Shown: piece by piece, positions 33,237 through 41,664 of the stretch
Numbering within the stretch: the stretch's first letter is position 1
Layout: every line of letters begins with the position of its first letter
Assembly: GCA_040219295.1 (NCBI GenBank)
Contig: JAVJST010000004.1
Location: 1-59,891 of the forward strand
Direction of reading: 5' to 3'
Length of the DNA: 59,891 nt
Origin: JAVJST01 sp040219295
GTDB lineage: Bacteria; Pseudomonadota; Alphaproteobacteria; Rhodospirillales; Casp-alpha2
Program-made: the position numbers and the translations under genes
Notes under the pieces: generated by a model
Seen by the model: only the letters and a program-made list of their open reading frames with translations
Database searches by the model: none
What the model was told of the DNA's origin: nothing

Positions 33237-33566
33237 TCACGCTCCGCGCGGTCCCCACAGGATTATCGCTGCTCCGAAAAGACAAACAGCCGCACCAACC
33301 AGGTCCCAACGGTCGGGTGTCCGGGTTTCAACCAACCAGAGCCACAGAATCGACGCGGCAATATAGATGCCGCCGTAAGCAGCATAGGCGCGCCCGGCAA
33401 AGTCACTATCGACGCGAGTCAGAAGGAAGGCAAACAGGGCCAAGCTGATCATGCCCGGTGCGAGCCACCACGGTGATTTCCCCAAGCGAAGCCATGCCCA
33501 GAAGGCGAAGCATCCGGCGATCTCCGCGACAGCAGCAGCAATGTAGACGGAAACTGTCGCGATCAT
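33237..33566 (-). CDS. YnfA/UPF0060 small membrane protein
   Basis: A 109-residue protein of four membrane helices matching the UPF0060 family (VSVYIAAAVAEIAGCFAFW; GRAYAAYGGIYI; WDLVGAAVCLFGAAIILWGP). Family members resemble small multidrug transporters. Its ATG overlaps the stop of merR, so the two are translated together; this link to a mer operon suggests export of a metal or organic compound, unproven. Confidence 0.9.
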   Translation of the reverse strand: MIATVSVYIAAAVAEIAGCFAFWAWLRLGKSPWWLAPGMISLALFAFLLTRVDSDFAGRAYAAYGGIYIAASILWLWLVETRTPDRWDLVGAAVCLFGAAIILWGPRGA

Positions 33567-33976
33567 GACGCCAATGCCTCCAGCACCGGGCACTCCGGCA
33601 CTTCCTCGCCGGAGCACTTGGCCGCCGTGTCGGCGAGTACTTTTTCAATGCGCCTGAGGTCGGTAATCTTGGCCCGCACGTCTGCTAGATGCTGTTCGGT
33701 TAGCGCCTGCACCTCGGCGCAGGTTTGCGCGCCCCGGTCGACGAGGCTTAGGAGGCCGCGCAGTTCTTCGATGGAAAAGCCAAGTTGGCGACCGCGCAGT
33801 ATGAAGCGCAAACGTGCCACGTGGGCTTCGCCATAGATTCGGTAACCGGCTGCCGAACGCGGCGGCTCCGGCATCAATCCGATCTTCTCATAGTAGCGGA
33901 TGGTCTCCAGGTGGCAGCCTGTTAGCCGCGCAATCTCCGCGCGCTGAAGTCCCTTCGCGGAATCGTGATTGTTCAT
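33563..33976 (-). CDS. merR: MerR mercury-responsive regulator
   Basis: A 137-residue MerR protein with HTH (LETIRYYEKIGLMPEP), dimer helix and Cys86, Cys121 and Cys130. The spacing of 35 and 9 and the context CSGEEVPECPVLEAL are those of mercury-binding MerR. It is divergent from merT and would activate the promoter between them on binding Hg(II). The longer frame upstream of 33,976 is not needed. Confidence 0.93.
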   Translation of the reverse strand: MNNHDSAKGLQRAEIARLTGCHLETIRYYEKIGLMPEPPRSAAGYRIYGEAHVARLRFILRGRQLGFSIEELRGLLSLVDRGAQTCAEVQALTEQHLADVRAKITDLRRIEKVLADTAAKCSGEEVPECPVLEALAS

Positions 33977-33989
33977 GATAAGAAATCCC

Positions 33990-34019
33990 TTGAGTCTGTA
34001 GTTGGTGCAGACCTTACAT
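33990..34019 (+). promoter_or_regulatory. merT promoter and MerR operator
   Basis: On the plus strand TTGAGT (33,990-33,995) and TTACAT (34,014-34,019) are 18 bases apart, with the imperfect dyad GTCTGTA / TGCAGAC (33,994-34,012) between. This is the elongated spacer of MerR-activated promoters and drives merT-merP-merF-merA. Confidence 0.75.
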
Positions 34020-34051
34020 TCGTTCTTGGTTGAAATCGAGGACGATGACGC

Positions 34052-34450
34052 ATGAGCACAATCGACGCGGAAACGGCAACATTGCACGGCGAAGGAAGAA
34101 CGGGCGACCGTAAGCGAACTATCTTTGCGTCTGGCAGCGTGATCGGGGCTGTCCTTGCGTCGAGTTGTTGTATCGTACCGTTGCTGTTCGTGGTGCTGGG
34201 TGTTTCTGGCGCGTGGATCGGCAGCCTGACCGCGTTAGAGCCATACAAGCCGGTTTTTGCAGGCATCGCGCTCGTCTTTATCAGCCTCGGATTTCGGCAA
34301 GTTTACTTCAAGGACAAACCTGCCTGCGACGAAAACGGTTACTGCGCCAGACCGCAGTCGTCCGTCATCGCCAAGAGCGCCCTATGGATATCGACGGTCG
34401 TGATCCTGCTCGCGCTGACCATCAACTGGTGGGCACCGTTTCTCTACTGA
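34052..34450 (+). CDS. merT: MerT mercuric ion transporter
   Basis: A 132-residue inner-membrane protein with three helices. Helix 1 has the Cys pair SSCCIVPLLF, and a second pair ACDENGYC lies in the loop after helix 2, as in MerT. It takes Hg(II) from MerP and passes it to MerA in the cytoplasm. First gene after the MerR-type promoter. Confidence 0.93.
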   Translation: MSTIDAETATLHGEGRTGDRKRTIFASGSVIGAVLASSCCIVPLLFVVLGVSGAWIGSLTALEPYKPVFAGIALVFISLGFRQVYFKDKPACDENGYCARPQSSVIAKSALWISTVVILLALTINWWAPFLY

Positions 34451-34473
34451 TTTCAGATTACGGAGTATCTCTC

Positions 34474-34806
34474 ATGAAACGATTCCCTGTTCTGGCGGCA
34501 ATTCTGCTGATTCTCGGCGGGTTCGGCTGGACGGTTGGCAGCGTCGTCACTCCCGCCTATGCACAGTCCGCGACCGTGCAAGTGGCGGCCGACGAGACGA
34601 CCACCTTCAAGATCGAGAACATGACCTGTGCGCTTTGCCCGGTCACCGTCAAGACGGCAATGGAAGGCGTAACGGGGGTCAGGTCCGTGGCGGTCGATTT
34701 CGATGCGAAGACGGCAACTGTAGTCTTCGACCCGTCCGTTACGACTCCCGATGCCATCGCTGCCGCCTCCACCGATGCTGGTTATCCGGCAGCGGTCCAG
34801 GGGTAA
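34474..34806 (+). CDS. merP: MerP periplasmic mercury-binding protein
   Basis: A 110-residue protein: signal peptide ending AYAQS, then an HMA fold with ENMTCALCPVTVK, the Hg(II)-binding GMTCxxC-type pair. It scavenges mercury in the periplasm for MerT. CGGAG lies before the ATG. Length is slightly above the usual 91 residues because of a longer leader. Confidence 0.93.
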   Translation: MKRFPVLAAILLILGGFGWTVGSVVTPAYAQSATVQVAADETTTFKIENMTCALCPVTVKTAMEGVTGVRSVAVDFDAKTATVVFDPSVTTPDAIAAASTDAGYPAAVQG

Positions 34807-34811
34807 TCCCG

Positions 34812-35060
34812 ATGAAGGACGAAACAATCATCAAGACCGGCATTGTCGGCTCGGTCATCGCTGCGATTTGCTGCGCGACTCCCGTGCTGGTGATTGCACT
34901 CGGCGCGGTCGGCCTTTCCGCTTGGGTCAGCGGCTTGGACTATGTTCTTTTCCCCGCTCTCGCTGTTTTCCTTGGCCTAACGGCCTACGGTCTTTGGCAG
35001 CGTAAACGCGCAACGGCATGCTGCGACGTGAACACTCAATCAAGTAATGAAAGCGCCTAA
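34812..35060 (+). CDS. merF: MerF mercury transporter
   Basis: An 82-residue protein of two membrane helices with the vicinal pair AICCATPVL in helix 1 and a second pair ATACCDV near the C-terminus, the MerF hallmark. It is a second uptake route beside MerT. Starts 6 bases after merP; its end overlaps a possible upstream start of merA, so expression is coupled. Confidence 0.92.
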   Translation: MKDETIIKTGIVGSVIAAICCATPVLVIALGAVGLSAWVSGLDYVLFPALAVFLGLTAYGLWQRKRATACCDVNTQSSNESA

Positions 35061-35061
35061 C

Positions 35062-36492
35062 ATGACGGATTGCTGCACCCCGAACACGCGATCAAGTTCA
35101 ACTTACGATATCGCCGTAATCGGCGCTGGGTCGGCCGGATTTTCCGCCGCGATCACCGCAGCAGAAGCCGGCGCCAACGTCGCGTTGATCGGTTGCGGCA
35201 CTATGGGCGGCACTTGCGTCAACGTCGGGTGCGTTCCGTCAAAGACGATGATCAGGGCGACAGAAACTCTCCATCAGGCGAAGTCGGCGAAGCGTTTTTC
35301 CGGAATCGCGGCTTCGGCAAACGTTACGGACTGGAAGGCTCTGAATGCACAGAAAGATGAGCTTGTAACCTCGCTCCGCGAGGCCAAGTATGCCGATCTC
35401 CTGCCCCTGTACAACAACATCGCCTATATCGAGGGCGCAGCCCGGCTCGCGGACGGCGGTGTTGTCATCGATGGCGAGTTGACCCGGGCAAACAAGGTCA
35501 TTGTGGCCACCGGGGCTTCTCCGGTCCCGCCGCCCATCGACGGCATGGATAGCATTCCTTATTTGACGAGCACCGAAGCCCTGGATTTCGAAACATTGCC
35601 AAGCTCCCTCCTAGTCGTTGGCGGGGGATATATCGGAACCGAGTTGGCACAAATGTTGGGGCGCGCCGGGGTCAACGTAACGCTTGTCTGCCGTTCACGG
35701 TTACTTCCAGAGGCCGAACCGGAGATAAGCGCAGCGCTTACCGGCTACTTGCGCGATGAGGGAATTCGGGTTCTCGACGGCCTGACCTACAGAAGTATTC
35801 GCAAATCGGAAGCCGGGGTCATACTCGATGCGACGAAGGACGGTCAGCCGCAAAGTGTCTCCGCCGAACAAGTGCTCGTGACGACGGGCCGGAAGCCCAA
35901 TACGGCAGGGCTAGGAGTCGAGAACGCCGGTGTCGAACTGCTCTCAAACGGCGGTATTAAGGTGGACGATCGTATGCGTACGACCCGACCCGGCGTCTAT
36001 GCCGCCGGAGATGTTACCGGTACAGACCAGTTCGTCTATATGGCTGCTTACGGTGCAAAGCTTGCCGCCAAGAATGCTTTGAACTCGGACAGCATGGTGT
36101 ATGAAAACGCTGCAATGCCTTGGGTGGTGTTTACCGACCCCCAGGTGGCAGGCGTCGGCCTTTCCGAGGCCACCGCGAAGGCTAAGGGCTTCGACGTGAT
36201 GACGTCGACGATCACGCTCGATCACGTCCCGCGCGCACTTGCCGCACGCGATACGAGGGGCTTGATCAAGTTGGTTGCGGACAAGAAGACCGACAGGCTC
36301 CTTGGCGCTCAAGTATTGGCACCAGAAGGAGCGGACAGCATTCAGACGGCCGCATTGGCGATCAAGTGTGGCCTGACGGTCACAGATTTGGCCGACACGA
36401 TCTTTCCATACCTGACGACTGTTGAAGGCTTGAAACTGGCGGCGCAGACCTTCAACAAGGATGTCAGCAAGCTTTCTTGCTGCGCCGGTTAG
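35062..36492 (+). CDS. merA: MerA mercuric reductase
   Basis: A 476-residue flavoprotein disulfide reductase: FAD motif VIGAGSAGFSAA, redox pair Cys52/Cys57 in GGTCVNVGCVPSK, NADPH motif VVGGGYIGTELAQ and the C-terminal Hg-binding SCCAG (Cys473, Cys474). It reduces Hg(II) to volatile Hg(0) with NADPH. It lacks the N-terminal HMA domain found in many MerA proteins. Start at 35,062 is two bases after the merF stop; an ATG at 35,047 is also in frame. Confidence 0.96.
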   Translation: MTDCCTPNTRSSSTYDIAVIGAGSAGFSAAITAAEAGANVALIGCGTMGGTCVNVGCVPSKTMIRATETLHQAKSAKRFSGIAASANVTDWKALNAQKDELVTSLREAKYADLLPLYNNIAYIEGAARLADGGVVIDGELTRANKVIVATGASPVPPPIDGMDSIPYLTSTEALDFETLPSSLLVVGGGYIGTELAQMLGRAGVNVTLVCRSRLLPEAEPEISAALTGYLRDEGIRVLDGLTYRSIRKSEAGVILDATKDGQPQSVSAEQVLVTTGRKPNTAGLGVENAGVELLSNGGIKVDDRMRTTRPGVYAAGDVTGTDQFVYMAAYGAKLAAKNALNSDSMVYENAAMPWVVFTDPQVAGVGLSEATAKAKGFDVMTSTITLDHVPRALAARDTRGLIKLVADKKTDRLLGAQVLAPEGADSIQTAALAIKCGLTVTDLADTIFPYLTTVEGLKLAAQTFNKDVSKLSCCAG

Positions 36493-36686
36493 CGACAACG
36501 CAAATAGGTCAGAATTGCTTAGGTCAGATGGATCGAATACTGATTGGAAACTAGTCGTCAAGAGATGAATGCGCTGACGACGGCTCTGGGTCAAAATCTA
36601 ACCTGACCATGTAGCGTCCAGCATGACCGCTGTAACTCGAATAATCGGGCTCCTCACGTTTGATGCAAAGCGTCATGCCTGCTTGT

Positions 36687-37220
36687 TTAGTTGTTTGCAG
36701 CCTGCATCCTGCCGGTATGACGATCCACTTCGAGCCGTTGCACCAGAGAACCGTCCTGGGTCACGATGTCGGCAACGATGGTGTCCTCGTCTCGCTCGAC
36801 GACTGGTCCCATCTTGAGATTCGGATTGCCTTGCCACTCAAGCCGATGGCCGATCATGTGTTCGACTTCTTCGGCAGACAGGTCGCGACGAAGCGGTGCA
36901 TACATTCCAGTACCCGCTCCGTGTTCCATCATCGGCATGTGCCCCTGACCCATCATCGGCATCTGGCCCTGACCCATCATCGGCATCTGGCCTTGACCCA
37001 TCATCGGCATGTGCCCCTGACCCATCATCGGCATCTGGCCTTGACCCATCATCGGCATGTGCCCCTGACCCATCATCGGCATCTGGCCTTGGCCCATCAT
37101 CGGCATCTGGCCCTGATTCGTCCCATCGCTTGAACCGAAATCGTGCGCGGCCACAGGCGCCATTGCGGCAACACCCATCAGCATCGCATATCCGACCAAA
37201 GCAGTAACGACCTTGCGCAT
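36687..37220 (-). CDS. Periplasmic Met-rich repeat protein
   Basis: A 177-residue exported protein: signal peptide to about 25 (PVAAHDF), then eight near-identical 8-residue repeats of MPMMGQGQ or MPMMGQGH (residues about 35-98), then a small C-terminal domain (EEVEHMIGHRLEWQGNPNLKMG). The Met and His repeats should bind Cu(I)/Ag(I) in the periplasm. AGGAGG precedes the ATG. An FNR-like box upstream suggests oxygen-linked control. No exact family known to me; related Met-rich proteins occur near copper genes. Confidence 0.8.
   Translation of the reverse strand: MRKVVTALVGYAMLMGVAAMAPVAAHDFGSSDGTNQGQMPMMGQGQMPMMGQGHMPMMGQGQMPMMGQGHMPMMGQGQMPMMGQGQMPMMGQGHMPMMEHGAGTGMYAPLRRDLSAEEVEHMIGHRLEWQGNPNLKMGPVVERDEDTIVADIVTQDGSLVQRLEVDRHTGRMQAANN
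36927..37118 (-). repeat. Eight tandem 24-base repeats in the Met-rich gene
   Basis: Units begin at 36,927 and every 24 bases to 37,095. They are nearly identical in DNA (catcatcggcatctggccct plus four bases), differing mainly at the Gln/His codon. The DNA identity exceeds what the protein needs, so recent unit duplication is likely and copy number may vary. Confidence 0.9.
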
Positions 37221-37265
37221 TCAAACCTCCTGACGAAAACGGGATGTCACCTCATCCCAACTTTG

Positions 37266-37310
37266 AATGATAGTAGAGGAATGAACCTGTTAGTGTTCTG
37301 ATCTAGATCA
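37266..37310 (-). promoter_or_regulatory. FNR/FixK-like box with promoter
   Basis: CTGATCTAGATCAA at 37,297-37,310 fits TTGAT-N4-ATCAA with one mismatch. On the minus strand a TATCAT -10 box lies at 37,271-37,266, placing the box centre near -44 of a likely start, close to the -41.5 used by class II FNR-type activators. It lies 77 bases before the Met-rich gene and just after lspA. Confidence 0.55.
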
Positions 37311-37328
37311 ATTGAGCGGTGGTTTTCG

Positions 37329-37865
37329 TCATTCGCCTCGCGTTAATCGGTCGGAATGCGATTGCTCATCGAATTTTGGCGCAAATACGGCCGCTGCGAC
37401 GACCAGCGCCGCCCCCAACGTAATCCAAACATCCGCAAAGTTGAATGCAGGCCAGTGATACGGACCGACGTAGAAGTCCAGGAAATCCGTCACGGCACCG
37501 TTTCGAACCCGATCAAACAGATTGCCGCAAGCACCTCCGATGATCATTGCGATTCCGACCCGTTCCTTCGGTTGTGAAGTTTTGCAGTACCAGACGATCA
37601 GAAAGATTATTACTGCGATCGCCAGTAGCGACAACATGACTGGCCCGCGATTTCCGAGGTCGGACAACATGCCAAAGCTCACCCCCCGGTTGAATCCCAG
37701 GGAAAGGTTGAAAAAAGACGTTACCGGCACGGTTCCTGGAGGAGTAGAGAGTAGGAAGATAGCGGCAGCTTTGGATATCTGATCGAGTACGAAGGCGAGA
37801 ACACCAACGAAGAGTGCCAGGTGTCGATGGATCGCTCTGCCGTTGGGCGATACTCCTTCCGTCAT
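37329..37865 (-). CDS. lspA: Lipoprotein signal peptidase LspA
   Basis: A 178-residue inner-membrane aspartyl peptidase with four helices and the family motifs FNLSLGFNRGVSFG, GACGNLFDRVRNGAVTDFLDF and FNFADVWI holding the catalytic Asp pair. It cleaves lipoprotein signals. Extra lspA copies are known on metal-resistance elements (for example pbrC-type). Its start overlaps the stop of the M23 peptidase gene. Confidence 0.93.
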   Translation of the reverse strand: MTEGVSPNGRAIHRHLALFVGVLAFVLDQISKAAAIFLLSTPPGTVPVTSFFNLSLGFNRGVSFGMLSDLGNRGPVMLSLLAIAVIIFLIVWYCKTSQPKERVGIAMIIGGACGNLFDRVRNGAVTDFLDFYVGPYHWPAFNFADVWITLGAALVVAAAVFAPKFDEQSHSDRLTRGE

Positions 37866-39253
37866 AGGTTTTGCGACACCTCTGCTGATACACTCTTTGC
37901 GTCCGAAGTTCGATCGGCGACATCATCGAGAGAGTCCATGAGCGTGGCCAGACGCATCCTTTCTGCTTCGAATCGTGCCAACTCCTCACCCCGAAGGACG
38001 CGATTTGGGGGCGAAGTGATAGCCAAAGGGTCGACCTGGCGATCATTCACCAAAACCTCGTAATGGAGGTTTGGCCCGGTCGCCAACCCGGTGGACCCAA
38101 CGTAACCGATTGTGTCCCCTTGACGGACTCTGTCGCCCACGCTCAATCCCTTCACATAAGCGCTAAGGTGCGCATACGCGGTCGAATAGTCCTTGCCGTG
38201 GGTGACTCGTATGTAGTTTCCGAAATCACCGTTTCGGCCTCGTTGCTCGATCATTCCGTCGCCGGCGGCGAGAATTGGCGTTCCCTGCGCCGCCGCAAAA
38301 TCCACACCGCGATGCATTCTCGTGTATCCAAGGACCGGGTGTTCTCTCTTGCCGAACAATGACGACAGTCGAGCACTGTCGATCGGTGTTTTCATTAGAC
38401 CGGTTGCAAGGCTTCTCCCCGACTGATCGAAGTAGCCGGTGTAACCGTCAGAGGTCGTGTAGCGGTAGGCACGGAAGGCGCTTCCGTTGACAGTCATGCG
38501 GGCAAACATCACCTCACCGGGATGGCGTCTGTCTACTGCATCGTCGTCATAAATCGTGTAGGCGATCTCGAATCTGTCCCCTGCGTTGAGCTCTCTCTGA
38601 AAATCGAGAACATGACTGAATGTTCGATACGTCGATAACAGGATCGAGATTGGGATTCCCGCCTCACGCGCAGCCTCAAAGAAACTCGTCCTGATCGCAC
38701 CCGTGCGACGGATAACGCGAGCTTCGTGGGTCAAGGGTTCGATCTTCGACGAGAACGATCCATGGGTGTCATGATCGACGGTGACCAGTTGGTCTGTAGC
38801 TGGGGAAAACGAGAGAGACCTGATACATTCGCTCCCGCTTCGACCATTCTCGCGTCGCGTGACAACGGATATTTTCTGTCCAGCCGTCAATTTCCGGGGA
38901 TCAAATACCGTCGCCAATGCCGACGACAATGCGAATGCTTCCGGTTCATCAACGCCTACCTCTAGCAGCAAATTGATGAGGGTATCGCCGCTTTCCACGG
39001 TTACAACTCTTTCAATCGCCGGAGGTGAAGGCGAGGGCGCCACTGCTCGAGTTGGTTGGGGCGTCAAATTGCTGGTTTCCGGCCTGTCCGATTTCTGTGC
39101 CAGCTCAATCGGATTTGGCTGTTTGGCGTCGTTCCACCCAGGGGCCGCAAGCACACCGAGTCCGAGCCCACCGGCAACTGTTAGCAGGCCGATTATCTGA
39201 AAAGTCGTTAGCATGGAGTCCCCGTCAGTCTTCATCTTTCGCCAATCAAGCAT
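37862..39253 (-). CDS. M23 family cell-wall peptidase
   Basis: A 463-residue protein: N-terminal membrane anchor (FQIIGLLTVAGGLGLGVLA), Pro-rich linker, LysM/OapA-like segment (VVTVESGDTLINLLLEVGV) and a C-terminal M23 domain with HRGVDFAAAQGTPI and LHYEVLVN, the zinc ligands. Such enzymes cut peptide cross-links. It is co-transcribed with lspA; the pair often travels with metal resistance. The start could be the ATG at 39,214. Confidence 0.88.
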   Translation of the reverse strand: MLDWRKMKTDGDSMLTTFQIIGLLTVAGGLGLGVLAAPGWNDAKQPNPIELAQKSDRPETSNLTPQPTRAVAPSPSPPAIERVVTVESGDTLINLLLEVGVDEPEAFALSSALATVFDPRKLTAGQKISVVTRRENGRSGSECIRSLSFSPATDQLVTVDHDTHGSFSSKIEPLTHEARVIRRTGAIRTSFFEAAREAGIPISILLSTYRTFSHVLDFQRELNAGDRFEIAYTIYDDDAVDRRHPGEVMFARMTVNGSAFRAYRYTTSDGYTGYFDQSGRSLATGLMKTPIDSARLSSLFGKREHPVLGYTRMHRGVDFAAAQGTPILAAGDGMIEQRGRNGDFGNYIRVTHGKDYSTAYAHLSAYVKGLSVGDRVRQGDTIGYVGSTGLATGPNLHYEVLVNDRQVDPLAITSPPNRVLRGEELARFEAERMRLATLMDSLDDVADRTSDAKSVSAEVSQNL

Positions 39254-39377
39254 CGGTCCAGGAACGTTGAGATTGCGGCGGACAACGCTGCAATGTGAAA
39301 TCGGAAGGTCTCAATCTAAAGGCGTCCGAAACTGTCGTTTCCGATCGACAAAACACGAAGGCGCCGGCAGGGCGGCG

Positions 39378-39878
39378 TCACGGCGGCGGACCGCTCGCGC
39401 CAGGACCGGCGACGGGAACCGTCACCGATACTCGACCGGCTCGCTCGAAGTACATGTCCAAGGGGAAGGTTTCGCCATCCTTTATGGGCATATGAAGGTC
39501 AAACAGCATGATATGGAGGCTGCCGGGCTGAAACTCGACCCGGTTCTTCGGGTCGATGGTAAGACGTTCGATCCGGTTCATTCTGCTGACGCCGTCCTCG
39601 GTTGTCGTTTCGTGCACTTCGGCCTTTGCGGCAACCGGCGTGTCGATCTTGACGAGGCGGTCCGCCCGATTGCCGTCGTTGATGACCGTGACGAACGCTG
39701 CAACCGGACGACCGGTGCCGATGGAGGCTCGCGCCCAGGGCATTTCAATTCGAACGTCACCGGCTGGCGGCGACTCATTCGCGACCGCGCCAAACGCGGT
39801 GCTGCACAGAACCGCAACCGCCCATACCGGCGACATCGATGCACGGAAGGTCTGCTTCGTAACCGTCAAAACCGTCAT
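39378..39878 (-). CDS. PCuAC-type copper chaperone (copy 1)
   Basis: A 166-residue exported protein with the PCuAC fold: MPWARASIGTGRPVAAFVTVIN, then VHETTTEDGVSRM and SLHIMLFDL, the His/Met residues of the H-M...HxM Cu(I) site. PCuAC hands copper to Sco and the CuA subunit. Its start overlaps the stop of the Sco gene (ATGA), so it is the end of the CDF-DsbB-DsbA-Sco-PCuAC operon. The C-terminus is Pro/Gly-rich. Confidence 0.92.
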   Translation of the reverse strand: MTVLTVTKQTFRASMSPVWAVAVLCSTAFGAVANESPPAGDVRIEMPWARASIGTGRPVAAFVTVINDGNRADRLVKIDTPVAAKAEVHETTTEDGVSRMNRIERLTIDPKNRVEFQPGSLHIMLFDLHMPIKDGETFPLDMYFERAGRVSVTVPVAGPGASGPPP

Positions 39879-40519
39879 GGTGTAATGTACCCCTGAATTC
39901 GTGCGGCGATGTTCGTCGCCTCGTCATGATCCGAGAAAAATTCCTCGAACTCCCCGGCGGCATTGAACAGGTATGTGTAGGCGGTGTGATCCATGGTGTA
40001 TCCGTCCGGCGCACCGTCCTGATCGACTTTAGCAAAGTAGATCTTGAACGAGTCGGCCGCCGTCTTGACCTGTTCGGGCGTGCCGCTGAGTCCGACAATT
40101 CGCTCGTCGAACGCGGCGACATACTCGGCCATTCGTTCGGGTGTATCCCGCTCCGGATCGACCGTGATGAACAGCGGCTTCACCTTTTCCGCCGCGGTGC
40201 CGAGAAGTGTCATGACCTGGGCAATTTTGCTTAACGTGGTTGGACAGACGTCCGGGCAGTTGGTGAATCCGAAGAACACAAGCATGTAACTTCCCCGGTA
40301 GGATTCTTCCGTGACCAATGCGCCCTGGTGATCGACGAGTTCGAAATCGGCCTTGATAGAGGACCGCATTGCCTCTTTCGACGAGATCGCGCCATCGTCG
40401 GCCGATTGACGGTTGCCCGAAACCGCCAAATATGCACTGACGGCGGCAGCCAGGATAACCAGACCCCACAACGCATATCGGACGGTTCGCAGTTTGGATC
40501 TGGGTTTGTCCTGGTCCAT
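39875..40519 (-). CDS. Sco1/SenC-type copper chaperone (copy 2)
   Basis: A 214-residue membrane-anchored thioredoxin-fold protein with FTNCPDVCPTTLSK (CxxxC copper site) and the distal His in TMDHTAYTYLFNA. It matures CuA of cytochrome oxidase. AAGAAGG lies before the ATG at 40,519; a GTG at 40,528 is also open. It differs from the Sco at 22,791-23,474 in having a membrane anchor rather than a cleaved signal. Confidence 0.92.
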   Translation of the reverse strand: MDQDKPRSKLRTVRYALWGLVILAAAVSAYLAVSGNRQSADDGAISSKEAMRSSIKADFELVDHQGALVTEESYRGSYMLVFFGFTNCPDVCPTTLSKIAQVMTLLGTAAEKVKPLFITVDPERDTPERMAEYVAAFDERIVGLSGTPEQVKTAADSFKIYFAKVDQDGAPDGYTMDHTAYTYLFNAAGEFEEFFSDHDEATNIAARIQGYITP

Positions 40520-40561
40520 GGTATTCACCTTCTTTGCGCCGAGACGTGTTTCAAGTCGGGT

Positions 40562-41206
40562 CTAGAGCGCGTCAATCTCTGCATTGACAAGGTCTTTCAG
40601 TTGCTTCGGATCGGTTTCCGTCAAGGGAATTCTGTTGACGAAAAAGGTCGGAGTTCCGGTCACGCCGACGGCTTCCACATCTGTCGCGTCCCGATTGAGG
40701 ATGGCGACGATGTCGGGCAGAAGCGCATCGCGCCGCGCTTTTTCGATGTCGAGTCCCGCGATTGCCGCGATTTCCCACACGTTCCCCGGCTCCCGGCCAT
40801 GCGGTGCCCAGACGGGCTGTTCTTCGAGAAGCGTTTCGAGAACCGGCGTGAACATCCCCTGTATCCGGGCCGCTTCCAGAATGCGGATTGCTTCCTCGGA
40901 AGTCGGATGAAAGGCGGCGTATCGCAACACGACCCGGACCTGACCATCGTGTTCCTTCATTATTTCCTTCACCAACGGATAAAACGCCCGGCACGCCTCG
41001 CAGGCGGGATCGAAGAATTCGACGATGGTGACGGGCGCATCGTCCGGTCCGAGAGTGGGCGAGTATGGTCGCGTCAACGGGATGTCTTCCGACAGCTTCG
41101 CGGAGCCGTATGGCCGATGACGTTCTGAAACGGTGTAAACGCCCCAGAGATAACCGCCAACGCCCACGGTGACACAACCAACGATGATGGCGCGACGGTT
41201 CATCAT
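40562..41206 (-). CDS. DsbA-type thiol oxidase
   Basis: A 214-residue anchored or exported protein with the DsbA thioredoxin fold: FFDPACEACRAFYPL (active CEAC) and GVTGTPTFFVNRIPL (cis-Pro loop). It likely forms disulfides in the periplasm and is recharged by the DsbB encoded just upstream, whose stop overlaps its start. AGGAG is six bases before the ATG at 41,206. Confidence 0.9.
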   Translation of the reverse strand: MMNRRAIIVGCVTVGVGGYLWGVYTVSERHRPYGSAKLSEDIPLTRPYSPTLGPDDAPVTIVEFFDPACEACRAFYPLVKEIMKEHDGQVRVVLRYAAFHPTSEEAIRILEAARIQGMFTPVLETLLEEQPVWAPHGREPGNVWEIAAIAGLDIEKARRDALLPDIVAILNRDATDVEAVGVTGTPTFFVNRIPLTETDPKQLKDLVNAEIDAL

Positions 41207-41664
41207 TGTTCGCTCCTTGGTTTTGCGAGGAAACTGAAGATGAGAATGAGGCCGAACGCGGCAAGCGACAGGACCGGGATCGGAACCCAGCCGAGGATCA
41301 TCATGATCTCGCCGCTGCACGAAACTGTTTCATCGCACGGCTGAATCGATTCGGAGACAACGTCGAAATAGAGAAGATTGTGCCAAAGCGCCACGGCGAG
41401 GCCCGCAAATGCTATGGGAATCGCGTATTGTCGGACGGAGAAGTCGTCGCGAAAGCAGGCGATGCCGAGAACAACGGCAAGCGGGAACATGGCAATGCGC
41501 TGATACCAGCACAACTGGCAGGGCGTTTGTCCCAGGACCTCGCCGATATACAGGGCGCCCAGGGTCGATGCGAAAGCAATCAACCATGCCAAAAACAGCA
41601 TGCTCCAGTTCGAGCCGTCTGGTTTCCGGGTTGAGGGAAAGGTCATGTTCGCGTCTACGGTCAT
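41203..41664 (-). CDS. dsbB: DsbB-type disulfide oxidoreductase
   Basis: A 153-residue protein with four membrane helices and both DsbB cysteine pairs: TPCQLCWYQR and QPCDETVSC. It moves electrons from DsbA to quinone. Its ATG overlaps the stop of the CDF gene and its end overlaps dsbA, so the oxidative pair is locked into the metal operon. Confidence 0.9.
   Translation of the reverse strand: MTVDANMTFPSTRKPDGSNWSMLFLAWLIAFASTLGALYIGEVLGQTPCQLCWYQRIAMFPLAVVLGIACFRDDFSVRQYAIPIAFAGLAVALWHNLLYFDVVSESIQPCDETVSCSGEIMMILGWVPIPVLSLAAFGLILIFSFLAKPRSEQ

Noticed and set aside
36927..37118. Regular 24-base repeats that could suggest a CRISPR array.
   Set aside because: There are no spacers; units are directly tandem and code Met-rich repeats in frame with a signal peptide.
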